Source of the DNA: JBOFEH01 sp051650265
Lineage (GTDB): Bacteria > Bacillota > Clostridia > Lachnospirales > Cellulosilyticaceae
Assembly (NCBI GenBank): GCA_051650265.1
Contig: JBOFIR010000249.1
Location: 1-23,641 of the forward strand
Direction: 5' to 3'
DNA length: 23,641 bases
Position 1 is the stretch's first letter, and every line of letters starts with the position of its first letter. Positions 7,873 to 14,912 of the stretch are shown here, one piece after another. The notes under the pieces are model-generated. The model was not told the origin of the DNA, did no database searches, and was given only the letters and a program-made list of their open reading frames with translations. The translations under genes were made by a program, and so were the position numbers.

Positions 7873-8355
7873 ATGAAAGGGAAATTGTGTGTGATAGCGC
7901 TTTTGGTTTTGTGGGGCGTCAGTCAGCAGGTTGAGGCACAGATTGCGCGGGATGGTGGCTTGTCACTTGAACGGGTGGTGATCGTATCGCTTCACGAAAA
8001 GGAGCAGTACATCATAGTGGCTTACTCAGATGAAGACCCTTACCAAAAAAAGAATCAAGTTATCGTCCATGTTGATGATCATACGAGAATCAGCTGTGCA
8101 AACGGCATACATCCACCGCAAAATGTATGGCAGCTCACACCAGGACAATATGCTGAGATTGTTACCAATGGTGTTTTGACGCGTTCGGTCCCCAGTCAAA
8201 CACTTGGGCTACACATCAAATTATTAGAATTAGAAGAAAATCATAGTCCCGAAAAAGAGGCCTCTTCCCAAGAGGCCTCTTTTACATTTACTAAACTTTT
8301 TGATTATTATTGGAGTGAGTTGGATGACGCGAGAATAAGCAGAAAATCACATTAG
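7873..8355 (+). CDS. Small secreted protein of unknown function
   Basis: Function not recognised. ATG 7873 has a near-perfect AAGGAGG site upstream. The 160-residue product begins with a Lys-containing N-terminus and a hydrophobic core (residues 5-16), with a possible signal-peptidase site after VEA at 22, so it is probably exported. Residues about 30-125 are a small beta-rich domain. The pattern VHVDDHTRI ... LTPGQYAEIVTNGVLTRSVPSQTLG resembles OB-like DUF3221-type exported proteins, a weak comparison. Residues 127-137 are encoded by a strong terminator-like hairpin, and the 23 residues after it have low-complexity, charged composition; the C-terminus may therefore be recently acquired or rarely made. 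It stands alone between the pentapeptide-repeat gene and the polyamine operon. Confidence 0.75.
   Translation: MKGKLCVIALLVLWGVSQQVEAQIARDGGLSLERVVIVSLHEKEQYIIVAYSDEDPYQKKNQVIVHVDDHTRISCANGIHPPQNVWQLTPGQYAEIVTNGVLTRSVPSQTLGLHIKLLELEENHSPEKEASSQEASFTFTKLFDYYWSELDDARISRKSH
8253..8283 (+). terminator. Terminator-like hairpin inside the secreted-protein gene
   Basis: AAAAGAGGCCTCTT (8253-8266) and AAGAGGCCTCTTTT (8270-8283) form a perfect 14-bp stem with a CCC loop, ending in four T. Each arm contains the palindrome AAGAGGCCTCTT, so the element is also a tandem repeat. It lies about 70 bases before the stop codon of the surrounding frame. It has the form of an A/T-flanked bidirectional intrinsic terminator. 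Confidence 0.6.
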
Positions 8356-8357
8356 GA

Positions 8358-8378
8358 AACAGTAAAACTGTTATTTTT
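8358..8378 (+). terminator. Weak terminator after the secreted-protein gene
   Basis: AACAGT (8358-8363) pairs with ACTGTT (8367-8372) around AAA and is followed by ATTTTT. It begins 2 bases after the stop codon. The stem is short and AT-rich, so efficiency is uncertain. Confidence 0.4.
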
Positions 8379-8467
8379 AAATAGCTTAGCATGAAATAAA
8401 AGGCTAGATCCCTTGCAAAACAAGAAAAAGATAAAAAATCAATATTTTGTGCATAGACTACATATAC

Positions 8468-8514
8468 TAAACATATTGTTTTGTAAGGATAAATATTTTT
8501 TGGTAAACATATTG
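8468..8514. repeat. 11-bp direct repeat at the polyamine operon promoter
   Basis: TAAACATATTG occurs at 8468-8478 and again at 8504-8514, 36 bases apart, and the second copy overlaps the -35 box. This is a likely operator arrangement for the XRE-family regulator encoded just downstream (inference). The surrounding stretch 8379-8467 shows no gene or other structure. Confidence 0.45.
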
Positions 8515-8540
8515 ACGATTTGTTAAAAAATAGGTATAAT
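8512..8540 (+). promoter_or_regulatory. Promoter of the regulator-potABCD operon
   Basis: TTGACG (8512-8517) and TATAAT (8535-8540) are separated by exactly 17 bases. This is the best sigma-A type promoter in the window. Transcription would start near 8547, leaving a leader of about 75 bases before the GTG start of the regulator. Confidence 0.85.
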
Positions 8541-8551
8541 CGCTGAGGAAA

Positions 8552-8578
8552 GTTTAATTAGTGTAAACAAAAAGTTTA
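8552..8578. promoter_or_regulatory. Alternating GTTTA/TAAAC half-sites in the pot leader
   Basis: GTTTA (8552-8556), TAAAC (8564-8568) and GTTTA (8574-8578) lie just downstream of the predicted transcription start. The neighbouring pairs form inverted repeats with 7- and 5-base spacers. TAAAC is also the core of the direct repeats upstream, so these may be further binding sites for the same regulator. The DNA is AT-rich, which lowers the weight of this pattern. Confidence 0.35.
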
Positions 8579-8622
8579 TATATTCGTCATGTATACATAC
8601 AAAAAAATAAGGAGGCTGCTCT

Positions 8623-9162
8623 GTGGATATTGGTGCAAAGATTAATCAATTGAGAAAGAAAAATGGACTGACTCAAGAAGAACTTGCCGATCGCTGTGAG
8701 CTCTCAAAAGGATTTATTTCACAAGTAGAGAGGGGACTGACGTCACCTTCTATTGCTACGCTTATAGATATTTTAGAGTGTTTAGGAACCAATCTCAAAG
8801 ACTTCTTCAATGAATCCAGTCAAGAGAAAATTGTATTCACAAAAGAAGATGTGTTTGAAAAAGAGGATAAGGAAGAGGGTAATATGATTACTTGGCTGAT
8901 TCCAAATGCTCAAAAAAATGATATGGAACCAATTTTAATTAATATTGAGGCTGGTGGACAGTCCGTTGTACATACGCCCCACGAAGGGGAAGAATTTGGT
9001 TATGTTTTAGCAGGTACAGTTTATGTCCATCTAGGAAATAAGAAGTTTAAAGCAAAAAAAGGCGATAGCTTCTATTTTAGACCAACAAGTGACCATTATT
9101 TGGAAAACGTAGGCAAGACAAAGGCGATTGTACTATGGGTTGCAACACCACCAAGTTTTTAG
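8623..9162 (+). CDS. XRE-family transcriptional regulator with C-terminal cupin domain
   Basis: DNA-binding regulator, probably of the polyamine transport operon it heads. Start is GTG 8623, with GGAGG at 8611-8615. The product is 179 residues. Residues 5-60 are a helix-turn-helix of the Cro/CI type (NGLTQEELADRCELSKGFIS then QVERGLTSPSIATLIDIL). Residues about 105-175 are a cupin_2 barrel (HTPHEGEEFGYVLAGTVYVHLG, with a conserved His-Glu set), a likely small-ligand pocket. Proteins of this architecture commonly sit upstream of potABCD in Firmicutes. Only 20 bases separate it from potA and no terminator intervenes. The ligand, polyamine or another metabolite, is not shown by the sequence. Confidence 0.92.
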   Translation: MDIGAKINQLRKKNGLTQEELADRCELSKGFISQVERGLTSPSIATLIDILECLGTNLKDFFNESSQEKIVFTKEDVFEKEDKEEGNMITWLIPNAQKNDMEPILINIEAGGQSVVHTPHEGEEFGYVLAGTVYVHLGNKKFKAKKGDSFYFRPTSDHYLENVGKTKAIVLWVATPPSF

Positions 9163-9182
9163 TGAGAAGGAGATGAGTAGAT

Positions 9183-10244
9183 ATGAATGAAAAAAAACTA
9201 TCAAAAGAGAATCTAATACTAGACCTCGTAAACATTACAAAAACCTTTGATGATGGCACTAATGTACTGAAAGAAATTAATATGTACATTAGAAAAAATG
9301 AATTCCTAACTTTACTTGGACCAAGTGGATGTGGTAAAACAACACTCTTACGTATTATTGGAGGTTTTGAAACTGCTTCTGGTGGAAAAGTATTATTCGA
9401 AGGCAAAGATATTGCTGCTTTACCACCTTACAAACGTAAGATCAATACAGTATTTCAAAAGTATGCCTTATTCCCACATATGACAGTAGCGGAAAACATA
9501 GCATTTGGATTAAATATCAAGAAGCTTGATAAAAAGGTGATCGAAGAAAAAGTAAAAGAAATGCTTGCGCTTGTTAACTTAAAAGGATTTGAAAATCGTT
9601 CAATTGATTCACTTAGTGGTGGTCAGCAACAACGTATTGCAATTGCACGTGCGCTTGTGAATGAACCAGAACTTTTATTACTAGATGAACCTTTAGGCGC
9701 ACTTGACCTTAAGCTACGTAAAGGGATGCAAACAGAGCTTAAGCGTATTCAGCAAAAAGTAGGAATTACGTTTATCTATGTGACACATGATCAAGAAGAA
9801 GCACTAACTATGTCAGATACGATTGCCGTTATGAATGAAGGATGTGTTCAGCAGATTGGGACACCTGTGGATATCTACAACGAGCCTAAGAATGCTTTCG
9901 TAGCAGACTTCATTGGTGAAAGTAATATTTTAGAAGGTACAATGATCAAAGACTATCTTGTCAAATTCCATCAAACAACATTTAACTGTGTGGATGCGGG
10001 GTTTGGAGAAAATACACCAGTAGATGTGGTTGTACGCCCAGAGGATTTACGTATGGTACCAGTAGCGGACGGTATGATTACAGGGGTTGTTAAATCAGTG
10101 ATCTTCAAAGGTGTTCATTATGAGATGATTATTGAGTCAGATGAATATCAATGGATTGTTCATTCAACAACGATGTCACCAGAAGGTAGTACAGTAGGCC
10201 TTTCGTTGACACCAGAAGATATCCATATTATGAAAAGGGGGTAG
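9183..10244 (+). CDS. potA: Spermidine/putrescine ABC transporter ATP-binding protein
   Basis: ATPase that powers polyamine import on the inner face of the membrane. The product is 353 residues. Walker A is GPSGCGKTT at 46-54, the ABC signature LSGGQQQR is near 142-149, Walker B LLLLDEP near 162-168, and the switch His lies in YVTHDQEEAL. A C-terminal TOBE-type regulatory domain from about 270 carries VVVRPEDLRM. This long ATPase form with the PEDI motif fits PotA and related importers. The ATG follows GAAGGAG. It is the second gene of the operon; permeases follow 7 bases later. Confidence 0.95.
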   Translation: MNEKKLSKENLILDLVNITKTFDDGTNVLKEINMYIRKNEFLTLLGPSGCGKTTLLRIIGGFETASGGKVLFEGKDIAALPPYKRKINTVFQKYALFPHMTVAENIAFGLNIKKLDKKVIEEKVKEMLALVNLKGFENRSIDSLSGGQQQRIAIARALVNEPELLLLDEPLGALDLKLRKGMQTELKRIQQKVGITFIYVTHDQEEALTMSDTIAVMNEGCVQQIGTPVDIYNEPKNAFVADFIGESNILEGTMIKDYLVKFHQTTFNCVDAGFGENTPVDVVVRPEDLRMVPVADGMITGVVKSVIFKGVHYEMIIESDEYQWIVHSTTMSPEGSTVGLSLTPEDIHIMKRG

Positions 10245-10251
10245 GTAAGAA

Positions 10252-11076
10252 ATGAATAAAAAGGTTCTTGCAACACCGTACTTACTATGGACAGCAATTT
10301 TTGTCATTATCCCTCTTGTACTGATTGTATATTTCAGTTTTACAGTACAGACACCAGAAGGTGTGCAGTTTAGCTTAGATAGCTATAAACGATTCTTTGA
10401 TCCACTTTACACAGAAGTGCTTCTAAGATCACTACAGCTTGCACTAACAACAACAGTGATTTCACTCATTTTTGCCTATCCACTAGCGATGATTCTCAAT
10501 GGCAAAGAATTTTCTAATAAAGGGATTGTGCTATTGCTTGTCATTCTACCAATGTGGATGAATTCATTATTACGTACGTATGCGTGGTTACCAATCCTAG
10601 GCAACAACGGAATTATTAATAACCTGTTACAATCAATTGGAATACCACCACAACAATTTTTATATGGCAATGGGGCTATTGTATTTGGAATGCTCTACAA
10701 CTTCTTCCCATTCATGGTACTTCCAATTTATAATGCATTAAATAAAATTGACCGTAGCTTGATTGAAGCTTCACAGGACCTTGGTGCAGACCAAGTCACA
10801 ACATTTAAAAAAGTAATTTTACCACTCAGCTTACCAGGTGTTGTTACAGGAGTCATCATGGTATTTATGCCATCACTTACGACATTTGTGATTACACGAC
10901 TTATGGGTGGTGGGCGTGTCACACTTATTGGGAATGTCATTGAAGAACAGTTTACGCGTACACGTGACTGGGCGTTTGGCTCAGCACTTTCTATGATCCT
11001 GATGATTATCATCTTGATCAGTATAGGATTCATGTCTAAAAATGATACAATCGGTAAAGGAGGCGGACTCATATGA
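10252..11076 (+). CDS. potB: Spermidine/putrescine ABC transporter permease PotB
   Basis: One of the two membrane channel subunits. The product is 274 residues with about six transmembrane helices. The first follows TPYLLWTAIFVIIPLVLIVY, and LNKIDRSLIEASQDLGADQ near the middle is the EAA loop that docks onto PotA. The ATG follows AAGGGGG at the end of potA. Its last four bases overlap the start of potC (ATGA), a sign of translational coupling. Confidence 0.94.
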   Translation: MNKKVLATPYLLWTAIFVIIPLVLIVYFSFTVQTPEGVQFSLDSYKRFFDPLYTEVLLRSLQLALTTTVISLIFAYPLAMILNGKEFSNKGIVLLLVILPMWMNSLLRTYAWLPILGNNGIINNLLQSIGIPPQQFLYGNGAIVFGMLYNFFPFMVLPIYNALNKIDRSLIEASQDLGADQVTTFKKVILPLSLPGVVTGVIMVFMPSLTTFVITRLMGGGRVTLIGNVIEEQFTRTRDWAFGSALSMILMIIILISIGFMSKNDTIGKGGGLI

Positions 11077-11852
11077 TGAAGTTTTTAAAGAGGGCCTACT
11101 TAGGGCTTGTACTGCTTATCCTTTACGCACCAATTGCACTCTTAATGGTATATTCATTCAATGAGGCAAAATCACCTGTATGGACAGGTTTTTCGACAAA
11201 ATGGTATGTACAACTATTCAATGATCCTAATATTCAAAGATCGTTTTATTACACACTCCTAGTGGCTACAGTCTCAGCGCTAGCATCTACTGTTATTGGT
11301 ACATTAGCCGCTATGGGGATTAATAGCATGACAAAGTGGAAAAATGCGGTGATGAATGTCACCTACATTCCACTACTAAGTCCAGATATTGTGATTGGTA
11401 TTTCACTGATGCTCCTCTTCTCAGCAGTCAAGCTTGAATTTGGGCTAGGTACACTGATTCTTTCGCATATTACATTTTGTATTCCTTATGTGATTTTATC
11501 TGTCATGCCAAGACTGAAGCAGATGAATAATAATATCTATGAGGCTGCGCTAGATTTAGGTGCAACACCTGTGTATGCATTCTTTAAAGTCATCTTACCA
11601 GAGATTCTTCCAGGGGTTATTTCTGGTGCTTTTATTGCCTTTACTTTATCAATCGATGATTTCGTAGTCAGCTTCTTTAACACAGCTGCGGGTGTCGATA
11701 CGTTGTCTATTCAGATTTATTCTATGGCACGTAGAGGGGTTAACCCAAAAATCAATGCGATTTCTACGATTATGTTTACAGTAATTATGGCAATTCTCAT
11801 CGTGACCAATTTAAGAGCAAACCTCAACTTAAAGAAAAATAAAAGCTTATAA
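11073..11852 (+). CDS. potC: Spermidine/putrescine ABC transporter permease PotC
   Basis: Second membrane subunit of the polyamine importer. The product is 259 residues with about six helices. The N-terminus ends its first helix with YSFNEAKSPVWTGFSTKWY, strongly typical of PotC. The EAA loop is NNNIYEAALDLGATP. The coding region overlaps potB by 4 bases with AAAGGAGG just upstream, and a second in-frame ATG follows at 11076. The C-terminus is short and basic. Confidence 0.94.
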   Translation: MMKFLKRAYLGLVLLILYAPIALLMVYSFNEAKSPVWTGFSTKWYVQLFNDPNIQRSFYYTLLVATVSALASTVIGTLAAMGINSMTKWKNAVMNVTYIPLLSPDIVIGISLMLLFSAVKLEFGLGTLILSHITFCIPYVILSVMPRLKQMNNNIYEAALDLGATPVYAFFKVILPEILPGVISGAFIAFTLSIDDFVVSFFNTAAGVDTLSIQIYSMARRGVNPKINAISTIMFTVIMAILIVTNLRANLNLKKNKSL

Positions 11853-11870
11853 AAGAAGGTGATAAGGAAG

Positions 11871-12941
11871 ATGAAAATAAAAGATTTCTTAATGGCTAGT
11901 TTACTTGGACTATTAACCGTAGCTTTTATTGCAACCATAGCTTTCTTACCGAGTGGCGGCGGAGGTGCTGGTTCAAAAGGTAAGGTGTACGTCTACAACT
12001 GGGGAGACTATATTGATGAAAGCGTGAATGAAAAATTTGAAGAAGAAACAGGCATAGAGGTTGTTTACTCTCAGTATGCAACCAATGAAGAGATGTATGC
12101 TAAGATTATGGCAGGCGGCTCGAACTATGATGTGATCATCCCTTCGGATTATATGGTTGAGCGTATGGCCAATGAGGGGTTATTATTACCACTTGATAAG
12201 GACTTACTTCCAAATTATGCAAATATAGATGAGCGTTTCGCTAAATTGCCGTATGATCCTCAAAATGAATATGCTGTGCCTTATATGTGGGGAACCATGG
12301 GGATTGCATACAATACCACAATGGTAGATGAACCAGTAGAAAGCTGGGATATTTTGTGGGATCCAAAGTATAGCAATGACATTTTTATGTACGACAGTGA
12401 GCGTGACTCAATCATGGTGGCGCTTAAGAGACTGGGCTATTCTATGAATACGAGAGATCTTGGGGAACTTGAAGAAGCAAAGAAGGAACTTATCGAACAA
12501 AAGAAGCTCGGTGTTGTTTATGTAGGAGATGAAGGGAAAGGCATGATGGAAAATGGTGAGGCAGCAGTCATGCTTGCATGGGCAGGGGATGCTATGGCAA
12601 TGCAAGCGGTGAATCAAGATATTGACTATGCTATGCCAAAAGAAGGTACGAATATGTTCGTAGATGCTGTTGTGATTCCAAAAACAGCACAAAACGTAGC
12701 TAATGCACACGCGTATATTGACTTCTTATGTCGCCCAGATATTTCTGCACTCAATGCAGAGTATATTGGTTATTCTACACCAATTAGTGCTGCACGTGAT
12801 CTGCTTCCTGAAGAGATCAAAAATAGCACAATTGCCTACCCACCAGAGGAGGCAACACAGAACACAGAGATGTTCAATGATCCGTCAGATATTATTGAAA
12901 CATATAGTCGTATTTGGACAGAAATTAAAGCTGCAAAATAA
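11871..12941 (+). CDS. potD: Spermidine/putrescine-binding protein PotD
   Basis: Extracytoplasmic substrate-binding protein that delivers polyamines to PotBC. ATG 11871 is preferred since AGAAGGTGAT (11854-11863) is well spaced for it; a GTG at 11859 falls inside that site. The product is 356 residues. After a hydrophobic N-terminal helix (about 7-28) come the family landmarks VYNWGDYID, YDVIIPSDYMVERM, VPYMWGTMGIAYN, an acidic pair region YDSERDS, MLAWAGDAM and VDAVVIPKTA, so the aromatic and acidic polyamine pocket is mostly kept. There is no cysteine lipobox after the signal helix, unlike most Gram-positive binding proteins. A terminator follows. Confidence 0.94.
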   Translation: MKIKDFLMASLLGLLTVAFIATIAFLPSGGGGAGSKGKVYVYNWGDYIDESVNEKFEEETGIEVVYSQYATNEEMYAKIMAGGSNYDVIIPSDYMVERMANEGLLLPLDKDLLPNYANIDERFAKLPYDPQNEYAVPYMWGTMGIAYNTTMVDEPVESWDILWDPKYSNDIFMYDSERDSIMVALKRLGYSMNTRDLGELEEAKKELIEQKKLGVVYVGDEGKGMMENGEAAVMLAWAGDAMAMQAVNQDIDYAMPKEGTNMFVDAVVIPKTAQNVANAHAYIDFLCRPDISALNAEYIGYSTPISAARDLLPEEIKNSTIAYPPEEATQNTEMFNDPSDIIETYSRIWTEIKAAK

Positions 12942-12950
12942 AAAGCCCCG

Positions 12951-12979
12951 ACTCCTAGTGCCTTTGGCCTAGGAGTTTT
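12951..12979 (+). terminator. Terminator of the pot operon
   Basis: ACTCCTAG (12951-12958) pairs with CTAGGAGT (12969-12976), with an inner GCC/GGC extension beyond a single bulged T. TTTT and an AT-rich tail follow. It begins 10 bases after the potD stop. Confidence 0.85.
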
Positions 12980-12990
12980 AATATGTCTAC

Positions 12991-13019
12991 TTTTCAAATA
13001 TTCTAAAGTGGGCTATAAT
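12991..13019 (+). promoter_or_regulatory. Promoter of the DUF4190-like gene
   Basis: TTTTCA (12991-12996) and TATAAT (13014-13019) are 17 bases apart. The -10 box is perfect and the -35 is moderate. It lies between the pot terminator and the ATG at 13054. Confidence 0.55.
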
Positions 13020-13053
13020 AAAAGAAAATACCAAACATCTAGGAGGTAGTAAC

Positions 13054-13416
13054 ATGGCAAAAGATAATATTCCAAATGAAGAAATTGAATTCTACACAAA
13101 AGAGTACCGTGTAGAAGATGATGAAACAAATGACAGTGTGGATATGACACCACATATTGTGGCAGTACCGAGACCAAATGCCAATGCATGGACATCTTTT
13201 ATATTAGGAATCATCGGTTCTCTTGGATGGTTGGTGCCAATAATCGGATTACCTGTGACAATCGTAGGTACTGTATTAGGCGCAGTTGGGATGAAGAATA
13301 AGCGTGCAAGAGGCATTGCGATTGGTGGTTTTGTTATCAACCTTGTATTTATGCTTTGTGCAGTTGCAAAAATGGTTGTAGATATTGTATTATTCTGCAA
13401 GAAAAAAGAAGCGTAA
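13054..13416 (+). CDS. Small membrane protein, DUF4190-like
   Basis: The 120-residue product has an acidic cytoplasmic-type N-terminus (residues 1-40) and two hydrophobic segments (about 46-73 and 86-113) joined by a basic loop, MKNKRARGIAIGG. This glycine-rich layout (SFILGIIGSL ... GTVLGAVGMKNK) is that of DUF4190-type small membrane proteins, whose role is unknown. TAGGAGG before ATG 13054 gives good initiation. It has its own promoter and is followed 81 bases later by the YedF-like gene, with no terminator seen between them. Confidence 0.75.
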   Translation: MAKDNIPNEEIEFYTKEYRVEDDETNDSVDMTPHIVAVPRPNANAWTSFILGIIGSLGWLVPIIGLPVTIVGTVLGAVGMKNKRARGIAIGGFVINLVFMLCAVAKMVVDIVLFCKKKEA

Positions 13417-13497
13417 AACAGGGTTTATTCACTCTATGTCGACTTGTAGCATATGATAGTAGAAGATTGTATGTGCAAGTGATTGGAGGGGATGTAG

Positions 13498-13836
13498 ATG
13501 TATCAGAAAGTAGTTGTTGTAAATAGTGAGAGTCTTGGTCAAGGTGATGATGGGGTTGGGCATACATTGTTAGGTGTTTTTTTACGTAAAGTATTAGCAA
13601 GCTTAGAAAAGCCAGACGTCATCATTTTCTATAATTCGGGCGTTAAGCTACTAATCAATGGTTCAAGATACATTGATATACTAGAAGCATTGGAAGAGTC
13701 AGGAATTGAACTTTTAGCCTGTGGGACATGTGTTTATAAAGCTTGTGGGCAACACGCATTGTTAGCAGGGCGTATCAGTAATATGGAAGAAATTGCTGGG
13801 GTATTATTACAAGCACAGACTGTTATAACGCTTTAG
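13498..13836 (+). CDS. DsrE-like protein matching the C-terminal domain of YedF
   Basis: The 112-residue protein aligns by eye with the DsrE-fold second half of YedF, a protein of sulfur/selenium metabolism. Diagnostic stretches are LGQGDDGVGHTLLGVFLRKV near 13-32, FYNSGVKLLINGS, the central LLACGTC motif with Cys residues at about 75 and 78, and a closing region NMEEIAGVLLQAQTVITL. Normal YedF proteins of about 200 residues start with a TusA-like domain carrying CPxP; here there is none, and upstream sequence to 13417 does not encode one. TTGGAGGGG precedes the ATG. Function is therefore uncertain: sulfur or selenium trafficking is possible but no selenium genes are nearby. Confidence 0.8.
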   Translation: MYQKVVVVNSESLGQGDDGVGHTLLGVFLRKVLASLEKPDVIIFYNSGVKLLINGSRYIDILEALEESGIELLACGTCVYKACGQHALLAGRISNMEEIAGVLLQAQTVITL

Positions 13837-13837
13837 C

Positions 13838-13883
13838 CTACAAAAAAGAAGTAACAACTTAAGTTGTTACTTCTTTTTTGTAG
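13838..13883. terminator. Perfect 46-bp palindrome, bidirectional terminator
   Basis: Bases 13838-13860 are the exact reverse complement of 13861-13883, with no spacer. The centre is AACAACTTAAGTTGTT, and the outer arms contain A6 and T6 runs (CTTCTTTTTTG). The transcript hairpin followed by the U run suits termination in either direction. It starts one base after the stop codon at 13836. Confidence 0.85.
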
Positions 13884-13931
13884 AATGAAAGGTGATAGAC
13901 TAACCATTGGAAAGTGAATAAAATACTACCA

Positions 13932-13960
13932 TTAGGATTGAAAATAATGTATAGTATACT
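13932..13960 (+). promoter_or_regulatory. Possible promoter of the murB-crh operon
   Basis: TATACT (13955-13960) with TTAGGA (13932-13937) at 17 bases. The -10 is good and the -35 is poor. It lies 38 bases before the murB ATG. An overlapping TATAGT at 13950 could be an alternative -10. Confidence 0.4.
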
Positions 13961-13997
13961 CATGACTAGTGATACTAAAAGCAAGGAGTGGAAGTAG

Positions 13998-14912
13998 ATG
14001 GATAAGACTAAAATGGAAGCATTACTAAGCCCATACATACCAGAAGAATGGATTAAAATAGATGAACCAATGAGAAACCATACAACATTCAAGATAGGTG
14101 GGGGAGCAGATCTTTATGTATCACCAAGTAGCCCAGAACAAGTGGCACATATTGTATCTGTATGCAAAGACCATCAGATTCCATATTATGTGATCGGAAA
14201 TGGAAGTAATCTACTCGTCTCTGATAGAGGCTACAGAGGTGTTATTATTGAGATCTTTAAGAATATGGCAGAGATCGAAGTAGATGGTAAGGAAATCAAA
14301 GCAGGTGCGGGTGCAACCTTAGCGCGTGTTGCAACAGTAGCACAAAGTGAGGGACTAGGTGGCATGGAGTTTGCCCAAGGTATACCAGGCACAATTGGTG
14401 GCGGTGTTTGTATGAATGCTGGAGCCTATGGCGGTGAGATGAAAGATATCATTAAAGAGGTAACAGTACTTGATCAAGAAGGTAACTGTTTCGTACTTAG
14501 CAATGAAGCATTAGCATTAGGGTATAGAACAAGTCGCATTCAAAAAGAAAATCTGATTGTCCTTGCGGTGACATTGAAACTCACCCCGAATGACAGTGAA
14601 GCGATTAAGGCGCTTATGAGAGACTTTGCTTCAAGACGTAAGGAAAAACAGCCACTAGAATTCCCTAGTGCAGGAAGTACATTTAAGCGCCCAGAGGGGT
14701 ATTTTGCAGGTAAACTGATCATGGATAGTGACCTAAGAGGGTGTCAAATTGGTGGTGCACGTGTTTCTGATAAACATTGTGGTTTTGTGATTAACCAAGA
14801 CGGGGCAACGTGTGAAGATGTACTCAATTTGATCAGGCATGTTCAGAATGAAGTGAAGACAAAATTTGATGTGGTATTAGAGCCAGAAGTAAGAATTATA
14901 GGTGAATTTTAA
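13998..14912 (+). CDS. murB: UDP-N-acetylenolpyruvoylglucosamine reductase
   Basis: FAD- and NADPH-dependent reductase that makes UDP-N-acetylmuramate, the second committed step of peptidoglycan precursor synthesis. The product is 304 residues, a type II MurB. The FAD-binding half holds NHTTFKIGGGADLYV, GNGSNLLVSDRGYRG and GIPGTIGGGVCMNAGAYGGE. The C-terminal domain has SAGSTFKRP, with the likely proton-donor Ser227, and ends in LEPEVRIIGE with catalytic-position Glu297. AAGGAG supports the start. Its stop shares one base with the rapZ ATG (TAATG), so the two are translationally coupled. MurB ahead of rapZ-yvcK-whiA is a familiar clostridial order. Confidence 0.96.
   Translation: MDKTKMEALLSPYIPEEWIKIDEPMRNHTTFKIGGGADLYVSPSSPEQVAHIVSVCKDHQIPYYVIGNGSNLLVSDRGYRGVIIEIFKNMAEIEVDGKEIKAGAGATLARVATVAQSEGLGGMEFAQGIPGTIGGGVCMNAGAYGGEMKDIIKEVTVLDQEGNCFVLSNEALALGYRTSRIQKENLIVLAVTLKLTPNDSEAIKALMRDFASRRKEKQPLEFPSAGSTFKRPEGYFAGKLIMDSDLRGCQIGGARVSDKHCGFVINQDGATCEDVLNLIRHVQNEVKTKFDVVLEPEVRIIGEF

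Noticed and set aside
12703..12972. Plus-strand open frame overlapping the end of potD and its terminator
   Set aside because: It is in another frame of potD, has no ribosome-binding site, and runs through the terminator hairpin.
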